Assembly (NCBI GenBank): GCA_030442035.1
Contig: JAUJEA010000019.1
Coordinates: forward strand, 38,416 to 102,415
DNA length: 64,000 nt
Direction of reading: 5' to 3'
From: Splendidivirga corallicola
GTDB lineage: Bacteria > Bacteroidota > Bacteroidia > Cytophagales > Cyclobacteriaceae
Part shown: piece after piece, positions 54,197 through 62,019 of the stretch
How the letters are laid out: each line of letters opens with the position of its first letter
Position numbering within the stretch: position 1 is the first letter of the stretch
Notes under the pieces: model-generated
Told to the model about the DNA's origin: nothing
The model's database searches: none
What the model saw: only the letters and a program-made list of their open reading frames with translations
Program-made: the position numbers and the translations under genes

Positions 54197-54493
54197 TTAC
54201 CGTGTGTGATCTTCAACTTCTTCAAAAACTTCTGCGGAAATACGTTTTCCTAGCTTTCTCATGGCTTGCATTTCTTTTGGGTTTTCATTTCCCCAAAAAT
54301 TTTTCCATGATTCTAATGATTCCCATTTCGCTATGGTAATCACCTCCGTCTCATTTTCAAAGGATCTCAACAAGAAACTACCAAGTGCCCCGATAACGGA
54401 TTCATGAATTCTATTGGTTGTAGCACTCCATATCTTCTTAAATTCTTCAAAGTTTTCTGGCGCAACATGCCAACGATAAACCACTCTAACCAT
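54197..54493 (-). CDS. antibiotic biosynthesis monooxygenase (ABM) domain protein
   Basis: A dimeric ferredoxin-like fold of 98 residues. VRVVYRWHVAPENFEEFKKI and SFLLRSFENETEVITIAKW, WESLESWKNFW give the ABM pattern of two beta-alpha-beta units. The family includes small monooxygenases and haem-degrading enzymes, but many members have no known substrate. No catalytic residue can be named. It lies among minus-strand genes near the second ECF42 module but with its own 170-bp upstream gap on one side. Confidence 0.85.
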   Translation of the reverse strand: MVRVVYRWHVAPENFEEFKKIWSATTNRIHESVIGALGSFLLRSFENETEVITIAKWESLESWKNFWGNENPKEMQAMRKLGKRISAEVFEEVEDHTR

Positions 54494-54600
54494 AGTTCTC
54501 TTCAGAATTTACATAGTTTTCTTGCATTATTTTCACTCTTGGCATATGACAGCTAGTGTAAAATGCATTTTAGTGCATTTTCACATGGTGTTAGCAACCT

Positions 54601-54972
54601 TTACTTTTTCTTTTTTGCTGGTTTTGGCTTCAAAGTTTTTACGTATTCCAAGCTTATCGAAAGGTATTTTTTCAAAGTTTCAATATCCGTCAATAAATCA
54701 TTGGGTACTGTGACATACTCTTTGAGCAAGGGCCCTGGCTCTGGTTTGTAGATTGTTGAATTGTATTTTTTTAGAAAAGTCTCCCTTTCCTGTTTCGGTA
54801 GTCGAATACCCACGAATCCACTCTTTGATAGTAATGAAAACATATGTCCATTAAGAGAGGTATATGGAAAACCAAATGTCGAGTTAATCTCCAGTTCCGG
54901 AATGCTCTCAACCAGCTTTTCATATAGCTCAAGTTGTTCTGCTGGAATCGATTTTTTTTCTTTTCTTGGCAT
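54601..54972 (-). CDS. TfoX/Sxy N-terminal-domain protein
   Basis: A protein of 123 residues with the TfoX_N fold: FGFPYTSLNGHMFSLLSKSG and VGIRLPKQERETFLKKY, then LKEYVTVPNDLLTDIETLKK and a lysine-rich tail (KPKPAKKKK). Only the N-terminal domain is present, as in most Bacteroidota members. In Proteobacteria the full protein activates competence genes; here the role is unknown. Proteins of this group often neighbour ECF42/DGPF genes, and it is so here (68 bp from the sigma factor). Confidence 0.85.
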   Translation of the reverse strand: MPRKEKKSIPAEQLELYEKLVESIPELEINSTFGFPYTSLNGHMFSLLSKSGFVGIRLPKQERETFLKKYNSTIYKPEPGPLLKEYVTVPNDLLTDIETLKKYLSISLEYVKTLKPKPAKKKK

Positions 54973-55040
54973 ATTTTAATCTATTTAGGCGATGACTGTA
55001 TAAATTTCCATAATTCCACCATCAGCATTTTTAAAATGTG

Positions 55041-56264
55041 TTATCGGCTCGCTTTTTCTAATTTGTCATTAATTAATTCTTTTTCATTTTCCTTGTTTGC
55101 AAATTCAATTGCTTTATTTAAGTATTCTATTTCTTTATCAATATTGTTATTCATATGGTAAAGTTCAGCCAACAAACAGAAGTAGTGGTGGTTATCTCTT
55201 AATTCTAATTTATGGGCCTCTTGAATAGCTTCATCAATAGAATTCGCATGTGCAAGGGCGTATGTCCGGTTCATAGCTATGATAGGTGAATATTCTATCG
55301 TGAGCAATTTATTATATAACTGCAGTATATTGTTCCATTTCCCTTTGGTTTCTTCTTCTGTATGCCAATAGGCGATTGCTGCTTCAAGGTGATACTTGGT
55401 AACAACATTTCCTGCAGCAGAAAGATTAAGATATTTCCTGCCTTTTTGGATCAGATCTTTATTCCATTTGCTTTTATCCTGTTCATGGTACAAAAGATCA
55501 CCCTTTTCTCCGGATGTCCTTGCATCTAATCTGGAAGCATGGAAACACATTAAGGCTATCAGGGCATATATTTTTTGCTTTGGAAAGATTTTTTGCTCAG
55601 ACAGGAAAAGACTGAGTCGCATAGCTTCCCAGCATATTTCATGACGAATGTTTTCTTCATTAACACTGCTATAATACCCCTCATTAAACATTAAATAGAT
55701 GACTCTTAGGACATTGTCGAGCCTTGAAACATATTGGCTTGATGTGAGACTCGTTTCAATTCGATTACGTTCTTTGATTGCTTTTTTGGCTCTATATATT
55801 TTTTTATTAATGGTTTCTTTGTTTGACAAAAGTGCTCTGGCAATCTCTTCAATACTAAAGCCACATAAAATTCTTAAAGCAATACAAAGCTGAGATTCTC
55901 TGTTGAGCTCAGGGTCACAGAGTACAAATATCATCTGAAGCTGACTATCTTCAATTATTTTATCGGTAATTTCTATAACATTGATTTGCTGATTCCTGGC
56001 ACCTAATTCAGGAGTGATTTTTTCCTCATAGATTTTTTTTCTTCTGTAATGCTCGTTCAATAGATTCTGGGCTACTTTCCTGAGCCAGGCTTTTGGAAAT
56101 TCAGGAATGCCTTTATGCGACCAGGCTTTCATGGCTCTTAGAAAAGTATCGGATACGATATCTTCGGCTAATTGCAGGTCCGTTAATCCATAATAATTGC
56201 AGAGTACAGCAATTAAGTTGCTGTACTCAGACTTAAATATCTCGGAAAGTTGTTTGTCATCCAT
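55041..56264 (-). CDS. ECF42-type sigma factor, second copy
   Basis: A 407-residue ECF42 factor, paralogue of 899-2179. Region 2 (QLAEDIVSDTFLRAMKAW, KAWLRKVAQNLLNEHYRRKK), region 4 (LCGFSIEEIARALLSNKETI) and the DUF6596 hallmark YLMFNEGYYSS are clear, with a TPR-like end (AELYHMNNNIDKEIEYLNKA). Overall similarity to the first copy is moderate, so the pair is old rather than a recent duplication. Its DGPF partner starts 29 bp upstream, closer than in the first module. The two factors may serve different signals. Confidence 0.9.
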   Translation of the reverse strand: MDDKQLSEIFKSEYSNLIAVLCNYYGLTDLQLAEDIVSDTFLRAMKAWSHKGIPEFPKAWLRKVAQNLLNEHYRRKKIYEEKITPELGARNQQINVIEITDKIIEDSQLQMIFVLCDPELNRESQLCIALRILCGFSIEEIARALLSNKETINKKIYRAKKAIKERNRIETSLTSSQYVSRLDNVLRVIYLMFNEGYYSSVNEENIRHEICWEAMRLSLFLSEQKIFPKQKIYALIALMCFHASRLDARTSGEKGDLLYHEQDKSKWNKDLIQKGRKYLNLSAAGNVVTKYHLEAAIAYWHTEEETKGKWNNILQLYNKLLTIEYSPIIAMNRTYALAHANSIDEAIQEAHKLELRDNHHYFCLLAELYHMNNNIDKEIEYLNKAIEFANKENEKELINDKLEKASR

Positions 56265-56293
56265 ATGACTGCATTTCCCGGTTAAATAGAATA

Positions 56294-56644
56294 TTACATT
56301 CCATCAAAAACCATAATGTCTCTGACTTCTACTTTGCCACCACTACTTAATGCTGGACAACCATTACTAAGCTGGATGGCTTCTTCAATAGAATCTGCGG
56401 AGACGATAATAAAACCTCCTACGATCTCTTTCACTTCTGCATATGGACCATCTGTAATGGATCCATCTGCATGCATGGTTTTTCCTTCAAAGCCCAGCGC
56501 TTCTCCCGGATTTTTGAGCTTGCCTTGTGCGCCAATTCCTCCCATCCAATCTTGCCAGGCTTTAACCTCTTCTTCTATTTGCTCAGGAGTAGGGTTAAAT
56601 TCAGGATTAGGCTCGCTGTGGAATAACATCATAAAATTTTTCAT
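56294..56644 (-). CDS. YCII/DGPF-domain protein, second copy
   Basis: A protein of 116 residues with the family motif SITDGPYAEVKEIVGGFIIV and the AIQLSNGCPALSSGGKVEVR end. It is cotranscribed with the ECF42 gene 29 bp downstream. Together they repeat the arrangement at 899-2731, both on the minus strand. Role unknown. Confidence 0.9.
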   Translation of the reverse strand: MKNFMMLFHSEPNPEFNPTPEQIEEEVKAWQDWMGGIGAQGKLKNPGEALGFEGKTMHADGSITDGPYAEVKEIVGGFIIVSADSIEEAIQLSNGCPALSSGGKVEVRDIMVFDGM

Positions 56645-56914
56645 GTCTTTTGTTTTTAATGAATAAAAAATAAACGTTCATATTCATAATGATTGAAAAC
56701 TTAGAAATTGGACAACAGTCTTATTTTTTTCTGTCTACGACTAAAGAATTAACTTACTATGTAGTTGCTCTTGCTGCTAACTGTGAGTGTAAGAATAGTA
56801 GCCACCTGCGCGACACTTTACTTTCAAGTTACAAGAAAGTTGAAGCAGGTCACAAGCCTTGAATTTACTACTATTTCGGCTATTATTTTTACCCATTATT
56901 ATGGCATGTATTTG

Positions 56915-57631
56915 TTATTCAAAATACTTATATAATTCATTCACAATTAGTTGATGCCCTTTTTTATTCGGGTGATTTATTTGAGACATATAATCAGAAA
57001 GACTATCACCCTCAATAATTTTCTCTTTAAATAAATTATAACTATCAATAAGTCCAAGCCCATACTTTTCTGCTAGTTTAACAACTTGGTTTCTGTGCTG
57101 TTCTAATTCATTTTTGGCTTCTTGAATATTTATTCTTTGGTCTGGTGATGGAGTCAATAAAATTATCTTAATGTTTTTCTTTAGCGATTTATTAATCATT
57201 TCATCCCATGCTTCATATGACTTGTTCAATCCAATTCCTAAATCATTAAGTGAATAATCTATAAAAAGTACATCTGGTTTATGTGTCAATACATCTGAAT
57301 CAAATCTTTTTGCTCCTTTTAAAGAATTCTCTCCACCAATTGCTGTATTTATAACATTAATTACAGCATAGGGGTATCTTTCTTTCAACTTTTTTAATAG
57401 TTGATAAGGATAAGAATCTAATGTATTTACAATAGGTGTTTTAAAATAACCTGAAGGAACTGAGTGTCCATGAAAGACCAGATTTATAGTCCTATTATTA
57501 GGCCATTTTTTTTCAAATTCAACTTTGATAGCTTTTAAATAACTAGATTCTTCTGCAATTCCTATTCTTTTTACAGAAGTACATGATATTATAATTAGTA
57601 TTAGAAGAATAAAATTGTTTTTTTTCATCAA
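56915..57631 (-). CDS. SGNH/GDSL-type hydrolase, lipoprotein
   Basis: A hydrolase of 238 residues with a lipobox (LLILIIISC). Block I is NLVFHGHSVPSGYF (Ser in GHS, not the usual GDS), block II INTAIGGENSLKG, block III LFIDYSLNDLGIG with the Asn, and block V INHPNKKGHQ with the His. The catalytic Asp two residues before it, in the usual DxxH, reads Asn here (NHPNKKGH), so the acid may be missing or shifted. Family enzymes cleave esters, often acetyl groups on sugars. The gene is more AT-rich than its neighbours and may be acquired. Confidence 0.82.
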   Translation of the reverse strand: MMKKNNFILLILIIISCTSVKRIGIAEESSYLKAIKVEFEKKWPNNRTINLVFHGHSVPSGYFKTPIVNTLDSYPYQLLKKLKERYPYAVINVINTAIGGENSLKGAKRFDSDVLTHKPDVLFIDYSLNDLGIGLNKSYEAWDEMINKSLKKNIKIILLTPSPDQRINIQEAKNELEQHRNQVVKLAEKYGLGLIDSYNLFKEKIIEGDSLSDYMSQINHPNKKGHQLIVNELYKYFE

Positions 57632-57875
57632 TATTTTGTTTTCGTGTATTTCTCTGTATGTGCCCTAACATATGATAAAGAACATAATTGTTCTTTATTC
57701 CCTAAATACTGTAAATAAAGTGCACAAACCATCATACAGTATATGTATTATGCCCGAATAGTTGGCATTGACTATTTAGAAAGTGTATTTCTACGGTTGT
57801 TCATCATTAGTGAGATATCAGATTCTTAAACAATTAAGGTAATAGGACTGGCAGCTGAAACCTATCATATAACTG

Positions 57876-58100
57876 ATCTGAGGTGTTGAAGTGTTAAAGT
57901 TTCGTTGCAGTCGTAATTTGTCATTCGTAATTCATTTGAATTCAACAGTCACTTCGATCAAACAAGATGTACTGACACCATCAAGGTGTCTGACATCGGT
58001 ACCCTGAAATTGTGTTGAGGTGTTGATGTATTTAAGTGTTGAAGTTCTAAATCGTAATTCGTCATTTGTAATTCGTAATTAATTCATAATTCATAACCCA
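57876..58100. repeat. intergenic cluster of GTGTTGAAG and AATTCGTAATT words
   Basis: Two blocks, each with a GTGTTGAAG-type stretch followed by TCGTAATTTGTCATTCGTAA or TCGTAATTCGTCATTTGTAA words, about 140 bp apart. So the two word families occur together in a fixed order here, which suggests one composite repeat unit. Confidence 0.65.
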
Positions 58101-58244
58101 AAATTAACATCCCTTACCTCCATTTGTCATAGGATTGCAAAATCATAGTGGGACTAATACCAAGAGCTCAAAATGTTTCAAAAGGTAGTGATTGCCAATA
58201 TGAAAAACTTAGCCTGCCAGATTTTATTGAATAGCTTACCATAA

Positions 58245-58262
58245 ATCCTACTAAAGTAGGAT
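58245..58262. promoter_or_regulatory. palindrome upstream of the SnoaL gene
   Basis: ATCCTACTAAAGTAGGAT is a perfect 8-bp inverted repeat around AA, followed by GTTTTTG. It lies 58 bp before the SnoaL start codon. It may be an operator or, less likely, a terminator: no gene on the plus strand lies upstream to be ended. Confidence 0.5.
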
Positions 58263-58320
58263 GTTTTTGTTCCGGGAAAAACCTAAACTTGCTTTATCCC
58301 ATCAAACAAAATGATCTACT

Positions 58321-58698
58321 ATGAAAAGCACTCAGGAATTAGTTAATGAATGGTTCGACATATGGAATAAAGGAAATTTTCAGGAGCTACCTTTAGCAGA
58401 GGACTTTAAACATATAAGCCCTTATGGAACCATAGAAGGAAAAAGTAATTACATGGAACTCATTGAATCGAATCGTGATAAGTTCCTCGGCAATCGTATC
58501 GAAATGCACGATGAAATCTATGAAGGGAACAGGGGCTGTGTCCGATACAATGTGTCGAAGGGTGATTTTTCCATGAATGTCAGCGAATGGCTCTATATTG
58601 AAAATGATAAGATCAAAGAGATTTCCGCCTATTATAATATAAAAGGGGAGATCAGTGAAGACAGAAAACTTTCTCCCGGTAGTTACGAAGATGCCTAG
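58321..58698 (+). CDS. SnoaL-like (NTF2 fold) protein
   Basis: A 125-residue NTF2-fold protein: NEWFDIWNKGNFQELPLAED, HISPYGTIEGKSNYM and SEWLYIENDKIKEISAYYNI follow the SnoaL pattern of a helix pair and curved sheet. The family includes cyclases, isomerases and many members of unknown role, so no reaction can be given. The GNAT gene starts 18 bp downstream, and the two probably share a transcript. Confidence 0.85.
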   Translation: MKSTQELVNEWFDIWNKGNFQELPLAEDFKHISPYGTIEGKSNYMELIESNRDKFLGNRIEMHDEIYEGNRGCVRYNVSKGDFSMNVSEWLYIENDKIKEISAYYNIKGEISEDRKLSPGSYEDA

Positions 58699-58716
58699 CA
58701 AAGTATTGATTGCCAT

Positions 58717-59190
58717 ATGAAATTTGGTATTCGAAAGCATAATCCCGGTGATATTGGGTGGATCATTGGGAAACATGGTGAAATTTATACAAATGAATTT
58801 AACTTTGATCCTGGCTTTGAAATACACATAGCCAACAAGTTTATTGATTTCTTTAAAGATCCATTTAACACTGTTTGGATTGCTGAGGTTAATGGAGAAA
58901 GGGCCGGTTCCATAGCGGTTTCAAAGAAATCGGATAAAAAAGCATTTGTCAACTTTGTATTGGTTCTCAATAAACACAGAGGTCATAAGATAGCTCAGAA
59001 ACTATTTGAAGTTGTCATCCGACATTGCAGAGATCATCAGTTTGAATTATTGGAGCTGGAGACTTACAATTGCCTCGAAAGTGCCAGAAGACTATATGAT
59101 AAAATCGGTTTTAAGATCACGGAAGTCAATAAAGACATGGAGTTGTTTGGACTAACCATCGACCAGGAATTTTGGGAGATGAGTTTGTAA
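58717..59190 (+). CDS. GNAT family N-acetyltransferase
   Basis: An acetyltransferase of 157 residues: IRKHNPGDIGWIIGKHGEIY, VWIAEVNGERAGSIAV, acetyl-CoA motif A FVLVLNKHRGHKIAQKLFEV (R-G-x-x-I/A variant RGHKIA) and motif B LETYNCLESARRLYDKIGFK. The opening resembles the acetyltransferase half of MarR-GNAT fusion proteins; here the MarR half is absent. Substrate unknown. It follows the SnoaL gene closely. Confidence 0.9.
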   Translation: MKFGIRKHNPGDIGWIIGKHGEIYTNEFNFDPGFEIHIANKFIDFFKDPFNTVWIAEVNGERAGSIAVSKKSDKKAFVNFVLVLNKHRGHKIAQKLFEVVIRHCRDHQFELLELETYNCLESARRLYDKIGFKITEVNKDMELFGLTIDQEFWEMSL

Positions 59191-59513
59191 TCAATACAAC
59201 CTCTATTTGATCGCTCACTTTCCATGTTTGATTGAGCTAAATAACGAACAACATTGTTATCCCACTGCGATCATATGCGAACGAAGAGATATTTCATTCC
59301 CCTTTAATTTTTGATTTAAAAAACTCGCTTAATACCTTAAATTACAGTATCTTGTTAAGGCAATTCGTCGAGTATATCGAGCTATTACGAAGATCGGGTA
59401 CGCCAGTACCAAACCTAGATTCACATTCTAAAAGAACCACAATTCATTATTGACAATCCGCACTTGTCTTAAACCCAACATTCAAATCAAACTCACCATT
59501 AAACCAAAAGAAT
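59191..59513. other. intergenic gap
   Basis: About 323 bp between the GNAT and outer-membrane genes. No gene, repeat or clear terminator is seen. The promoter of the porin-like gene must lie in its right half. Confidence 0.5.
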
Positions 59514-60119
59514 ATGAAAACTGTATCACTCACCCTAACCGTTTCTATGCTTATATTTACCCACTTACTCGTTGCTCAGGACCTAAAAGTAGGAGCCAAA
59601 GGAGGCTTAAATGTATCCAGTTTTGGTGGAGATTTCATTGATGTAAAATCAAGAGCGGGTTTCCATCTGGGAGGGTATGGAAACCTCGAATTCGATGAAC
59701 GAGTTAATTTTCAGGGGGAATTATTATATTCATTACAAGGTGTAAAAATTAAAGGAGAAGACATCAGATCCAACTTGTCCTACATTATCCTTCCGGTATT
59801 GGTACAGGTAAAACTGCCTGAAGTCACAGAAGGATTCACAGCTTACTCCGGTCCTCAATTTGGTTTTTTGCTATCCGCCAAGCAAAAAGGCAGTTTCAAT
59901 GGAAATGAAGTTGATCGTGATATTAAAGACGACATCAAAGGATTTGACCTAAGCTGGATATTCGGAATAGGGTATGCTTTGGAATCCGGAGTGGATTTTG
60001 GTATCAGATATAATATCGGCCTGAACGATATCAATGCGCAGACCGATGAAGATGCCGGCGCTAAAGCCACCAACCAGGTATTTCAAATATGGATTGGATA
60101 TCTTTTGTGGAGCCAGTAA
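59514..60119 (+). CDS. outer membrane beta-barrel protein (PorT-like)
   Basis: A protein of 201 residues with signal peptide (LTVSMLIFTHLLVAQ) and an eight-strand barrel pattern of the Bacteroidota OMP_b-brl family: LKVGAKGGLNVSSFGG, GFHLGGYGNLEFDERVNFQG, YSGPQFGFLLSAKQKG, FGIGYALESGVDFGIRYNIG and the end FQIWIGYLLWSQ. Such small barrels are common and rarely have a known role. It lies before the NrtR-type gene without evident link: the gap contains that gene's operator. Confidence 0.85.
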   Translation: MKTVSLTLTVSMLIFTHLLVAQDLKVGAKGGLNVSSFGGDFIDVKSRAGFHLGGYGNLEFDERVNFQGELLYSLQGVKIKGEDIRSNLSYIILPVLVQVKLPEVTEGFTAYSGPQFGFLLSAKQKGSFNGNEVDRDIKDDIKGFDLSWIFGIGYALESGVDFGIRYNIGLNDINAQTDEDAGAKATNQVFQIWIGYLLWSQ

Positions 60120-60166
60120 TCAATTTTAGATGAAATCCTTGGAATTCTTCTTTTCCTCAAGTTGGT

Positions 60167-60185
60167 TTGTGTATATTGTACACAA
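60167..60185. promoter_or_regulatory. NrtR-type operator O1
   Basis: TTGTGTATATTGTACACAA: arms TTGTGTA and TACACAA, spacer of 5. It ends 2 bp before the start codon of the Nudix regulator. The same repeat occurs twice before the SPFH gene at 61001. Confidence 0.8.
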
Positions 60186-60187
60186 TT

Positions 60188-60868
60188 ATGTCAGAACAAT
60201 CAATTAAACTAACAGTCGATGCCGTTGTTTTTGGCTATGAATCCATACCAAAGATTTCCGTACTTCTTGTAAAAAGAAAATATGACCCATTTCAAGGCTC
60301 TTGGGCAATTCCCGGAGGTTTTGTGGAAGATGGCGAATCACTTGAGGATGCGGTATCCCGGGAGTTGAAGGAAGAAACAGGAGTAGAGATTGGATATCTT
60401 GAACAACTATACACATTTGGTAATCTGGATAGAGACCCTAGAGAGAGAATCGTATCTGTGGCATATTTTGGTTTAGTACGACCGGATACTTACAAGATCA
60501 GTGCAGCTTCAGATGCTCAAGAAGTCAGTTGGTTTGATATAAATAATTTACCAAAACTGGCTTTTGATCACCGGGAGATATTAGATACAGCAATTAAAAG
60601 GTTAAGAGCTAAAATAACTTATGAGCCGATTGGATTTGAGCTTTTGGATGAACGCTTTCCTTTTTCGGATCTGGAGAATCTCTACACAACACTCCTTGGA
60701 AGAGAGATTGACAGACGAAATTTCCGAAAAAAAATCATGGGTTTTGGCATGCTGGATGAACTCGATCAAAAGGTATCCAAAGGTGCAGGAAGACCAGCCA
60801 ACCTCTTTCAATTCAATAAGCAGAGGTACTTTCAATTAAAAGAAGAAGGTATCGTTTTTGAAATTTAA
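60188..60868 (+). CDS. nrtR: Nudix-domain transcriptional regulator, NrtR family
   Basis: A 226-residue protein in two parts. A Nudix domain (about 8-140) carries a complete box, GGFVEDGESLEDAVSRELKE followed by ETG, so hydrolysis is possible. A C-terminal winged helix (about 155-226) has the NrtR signature RRNFRKKIMGFGML and GRPANLFQFNKQRYFQLKEE. NrtR repressors control NAD genes and respond to ADP-ribose; some Bacteroidota relatives respond to sugars. I start at the ATG at 60188; a TTG at 60167 would place the operator inside the gene. Three matching operators, here and before the SPFH/NAD-kinase-like operon, point to NAD-linked control. Confidence 0.9.
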   Translation: MSEQSIKLTVDAVVFGYESIPKISVLLVKRKYDPFQGSWAIPGGFVEDGESLEDAVSRELKEETGVEIGYLEQLYTFGNLDRDPRERIVSVAYFGLVRPDTYKISAASDAQEVSWFDINNLPKLAFDHREILDTAIKRLRAKITYEPIGFELLDERFPFSDLENLYTTLLGREIDRRNFRKKIMGFGMLDELDQKVSKGAGRPANLFQFNKQRYFQLKEEGIVFEI

Positions 60869-60897
60869 CCAACTGAAAATCAATTTCTTAAAATTGT

Positions 60898-60916
60898 TTG
60901 TGTAAAAAATACACAA
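60898..60916. promoter_or_regulatory. NrtR-type operator O2
   Basis: TTGTGTAAAAAATACACAA: exact arms TTGTGTA and TACACAA. It lies 54 bp upstream of O3, with the candidate promoter of the SPFH operon between them. Confidence 0.8.
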
Positions 60917-60946
60917 AAAGTCTTGCTTTGATGAATTATACATTCT

Positions 60947-60954
60947 TATATTTG
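60947..60954 (+). promoter_or_regulatory. candidate -7 element of the SPFH operon
   Basis: TATATTTG matches the Bacteroidota -7 consensus TAnnTTTG. A TTTG at 60927-60930 is 16 bp upstream, slightly short for the -33 element. It overlaps the left edge of O3 by 3 bp, so a bound repressor would block it. Confidence 0.5.
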
Positions 60955-60970
60955 CGTATATAATACACAA
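60952..60970. promoter_or_regulatory. NrtR-type operator O3
   Basis: TTGCGTATATAATACACAA: one mismatch in the left arm, otherwise identical in arms and spacing to O1 and O2. It lies 30 bp before the SPFH start codon. Confidence 0.75.
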
Positions 60971-61000
60971 ATTAATTGTTTAACTAAAAACCGAAAGACC

Positions 61001-62014
61001 ATGTTTGGATTTAATTATATCAAATTTGACTCAATGAATCATGTGATCCTTTACAAAAATGGGAAGGTCAAAAAAGAGGGTAGAGGTTTATCATTTTTCT
61101 ACTTTGCTCCAAGTTCCTCAATTGTTTCTATTCCTATGGAAAGCAATGATTTTCAATTTGTATTCAAGGAATCCACTAAAGACTATCAGGAGGTTAGCAT
61201 TCAAGGACAAATTACCTACAAAGTAAATGATCCGAAGCAGTTGGCTGAAAGCCTCGACTTTACTGTCAATTCCAAAGGAAAGTATATCAAGGATGATCAC
61301 GAGAAAATCCAGCAACGGATTATCAATGAAGCACAGACTGCTAGCTCTGCCATCATTCAAAAGATGAGTTTGAAAGAGGCACTCAGAAATTTGCAGGAAA
61401 TTGAGGAAAACATTTTCAAAAATGTGCAAAACTCGAAAACGGTAGGAATGCTCGGTTTAGAGATCATGAGTGTAAATGTCCTGGGTGTTACCCCTAATCC
61501 TGAAATGGCAAGAGCTCTTGAAGCACAAACAAGAGAATCCCTTCAAAAGGAGGCCGATCAAGCTATTTATGAACGTAGGAACTTTGCAGTTGAGCAAGAG
61601 CGAATGATTAAGGAAAGTGAATTGAATACTGAAATTGCTGTAGAAGAAAAGCAAAAGCAGATTGCTGAAAAGCAAATGGAAACTGAGGTTGTCAAACAAG
61701 AAAATGAACAGCAATTAAAGGAGATGGATATGAAATCAAGCATTTTACTTGAAGAACAGAAGCAAAAGCTCATTGATATCAAGGTGAAGAATGAGAAAAA
61801 GGAAGCTGATGCAAAAGAGTATGTATTAACAGCGTCACTAAAACCTTATAAAGCACTCGATTGGAAAACACTTATGGCAATCAATTCAGGGGGTGTTCAA
61901 GCCAAGGACAATATTGCATTAGCATTTAGAGAATTAGCTGAAAATGCGGAAAAGATTGGTAGTATTAATATCTCTCCGGAACTGCTTGAATCTATCATGA
62001 ATACCAAAAAGTAG
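61001..62014 (+). CDS. SPFH/band-7 domain protein
   Basis: A protein of 337 residues. The SPFH domain covers about 30-190 (YQEVSIQGQITYKVNDPKQL; GLEIMSVNVLGVTPNPEMAR), followed by a long coiled coil (ESELNTEIAVEEKQKQIAEK) to about 275 and a small end. There is no membrane helix at the N-terminus, unlike stomatin or flotillin, so membrane contact, if any, is peripheral. Such proteins form oligomeric scaffolds. It is the first gene of an operon under two NrtR-type operators; the NAD-kinase-like gene starts 5 bp after it. A scaffold for the enzyme or an NAD-responsive assembly is an inference. Confidence 0.88.
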   Translation: MFGFNYIKFDSMNHVILYKNGKVKKEGRGLSFFYFAPSSSIVSIPMESNDFQFVFKESTKDYQEVSIQGQITYKVNDPKQLAESLDFTVNSKGKYIKDDHEKIQQRIINEAQTASSAIIQKMSLKEALRNLQEIEENIFKNVQNSKTVGMLGLEIMSVNVLGVTPNPEMARALEAQTRESLQKEADQAIYERRNFAVEQERMIKESELNTEIAVEEKQKQIAEKQMETEVVKQENEQQLKEMDMKSSILLEEQKQKLIDIKVKNEKKEADAKEYVLTASLKPYKALDWKTLMAINSGGVQAKDNIALAFRELAENAEKIGSINISPELLESIMNTKK

Positions 62015-62019
62015 TAAAG

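Larger units (their letters stand above)
57632..58320. other. long divergent intergenic region
   Basis: About 690 bp between the SGNH and SnoaL genes. No gene is supported. It contains the repeat cluster 57876-58100, a hairpin GACACC-ATCAA-GGTGTC at 57974-57990, and a palindrome at 58245-58262. The left part is simple AT-rich DNA. Confidence 0.6.

Noticed and set aside
60167..60187. Upstream TTG start of the NrtR-type gene
   Set aside because: It would put the operator inside the coding region and add seven residues unlike any NrtR start; the ATG at 60188 fits the family.
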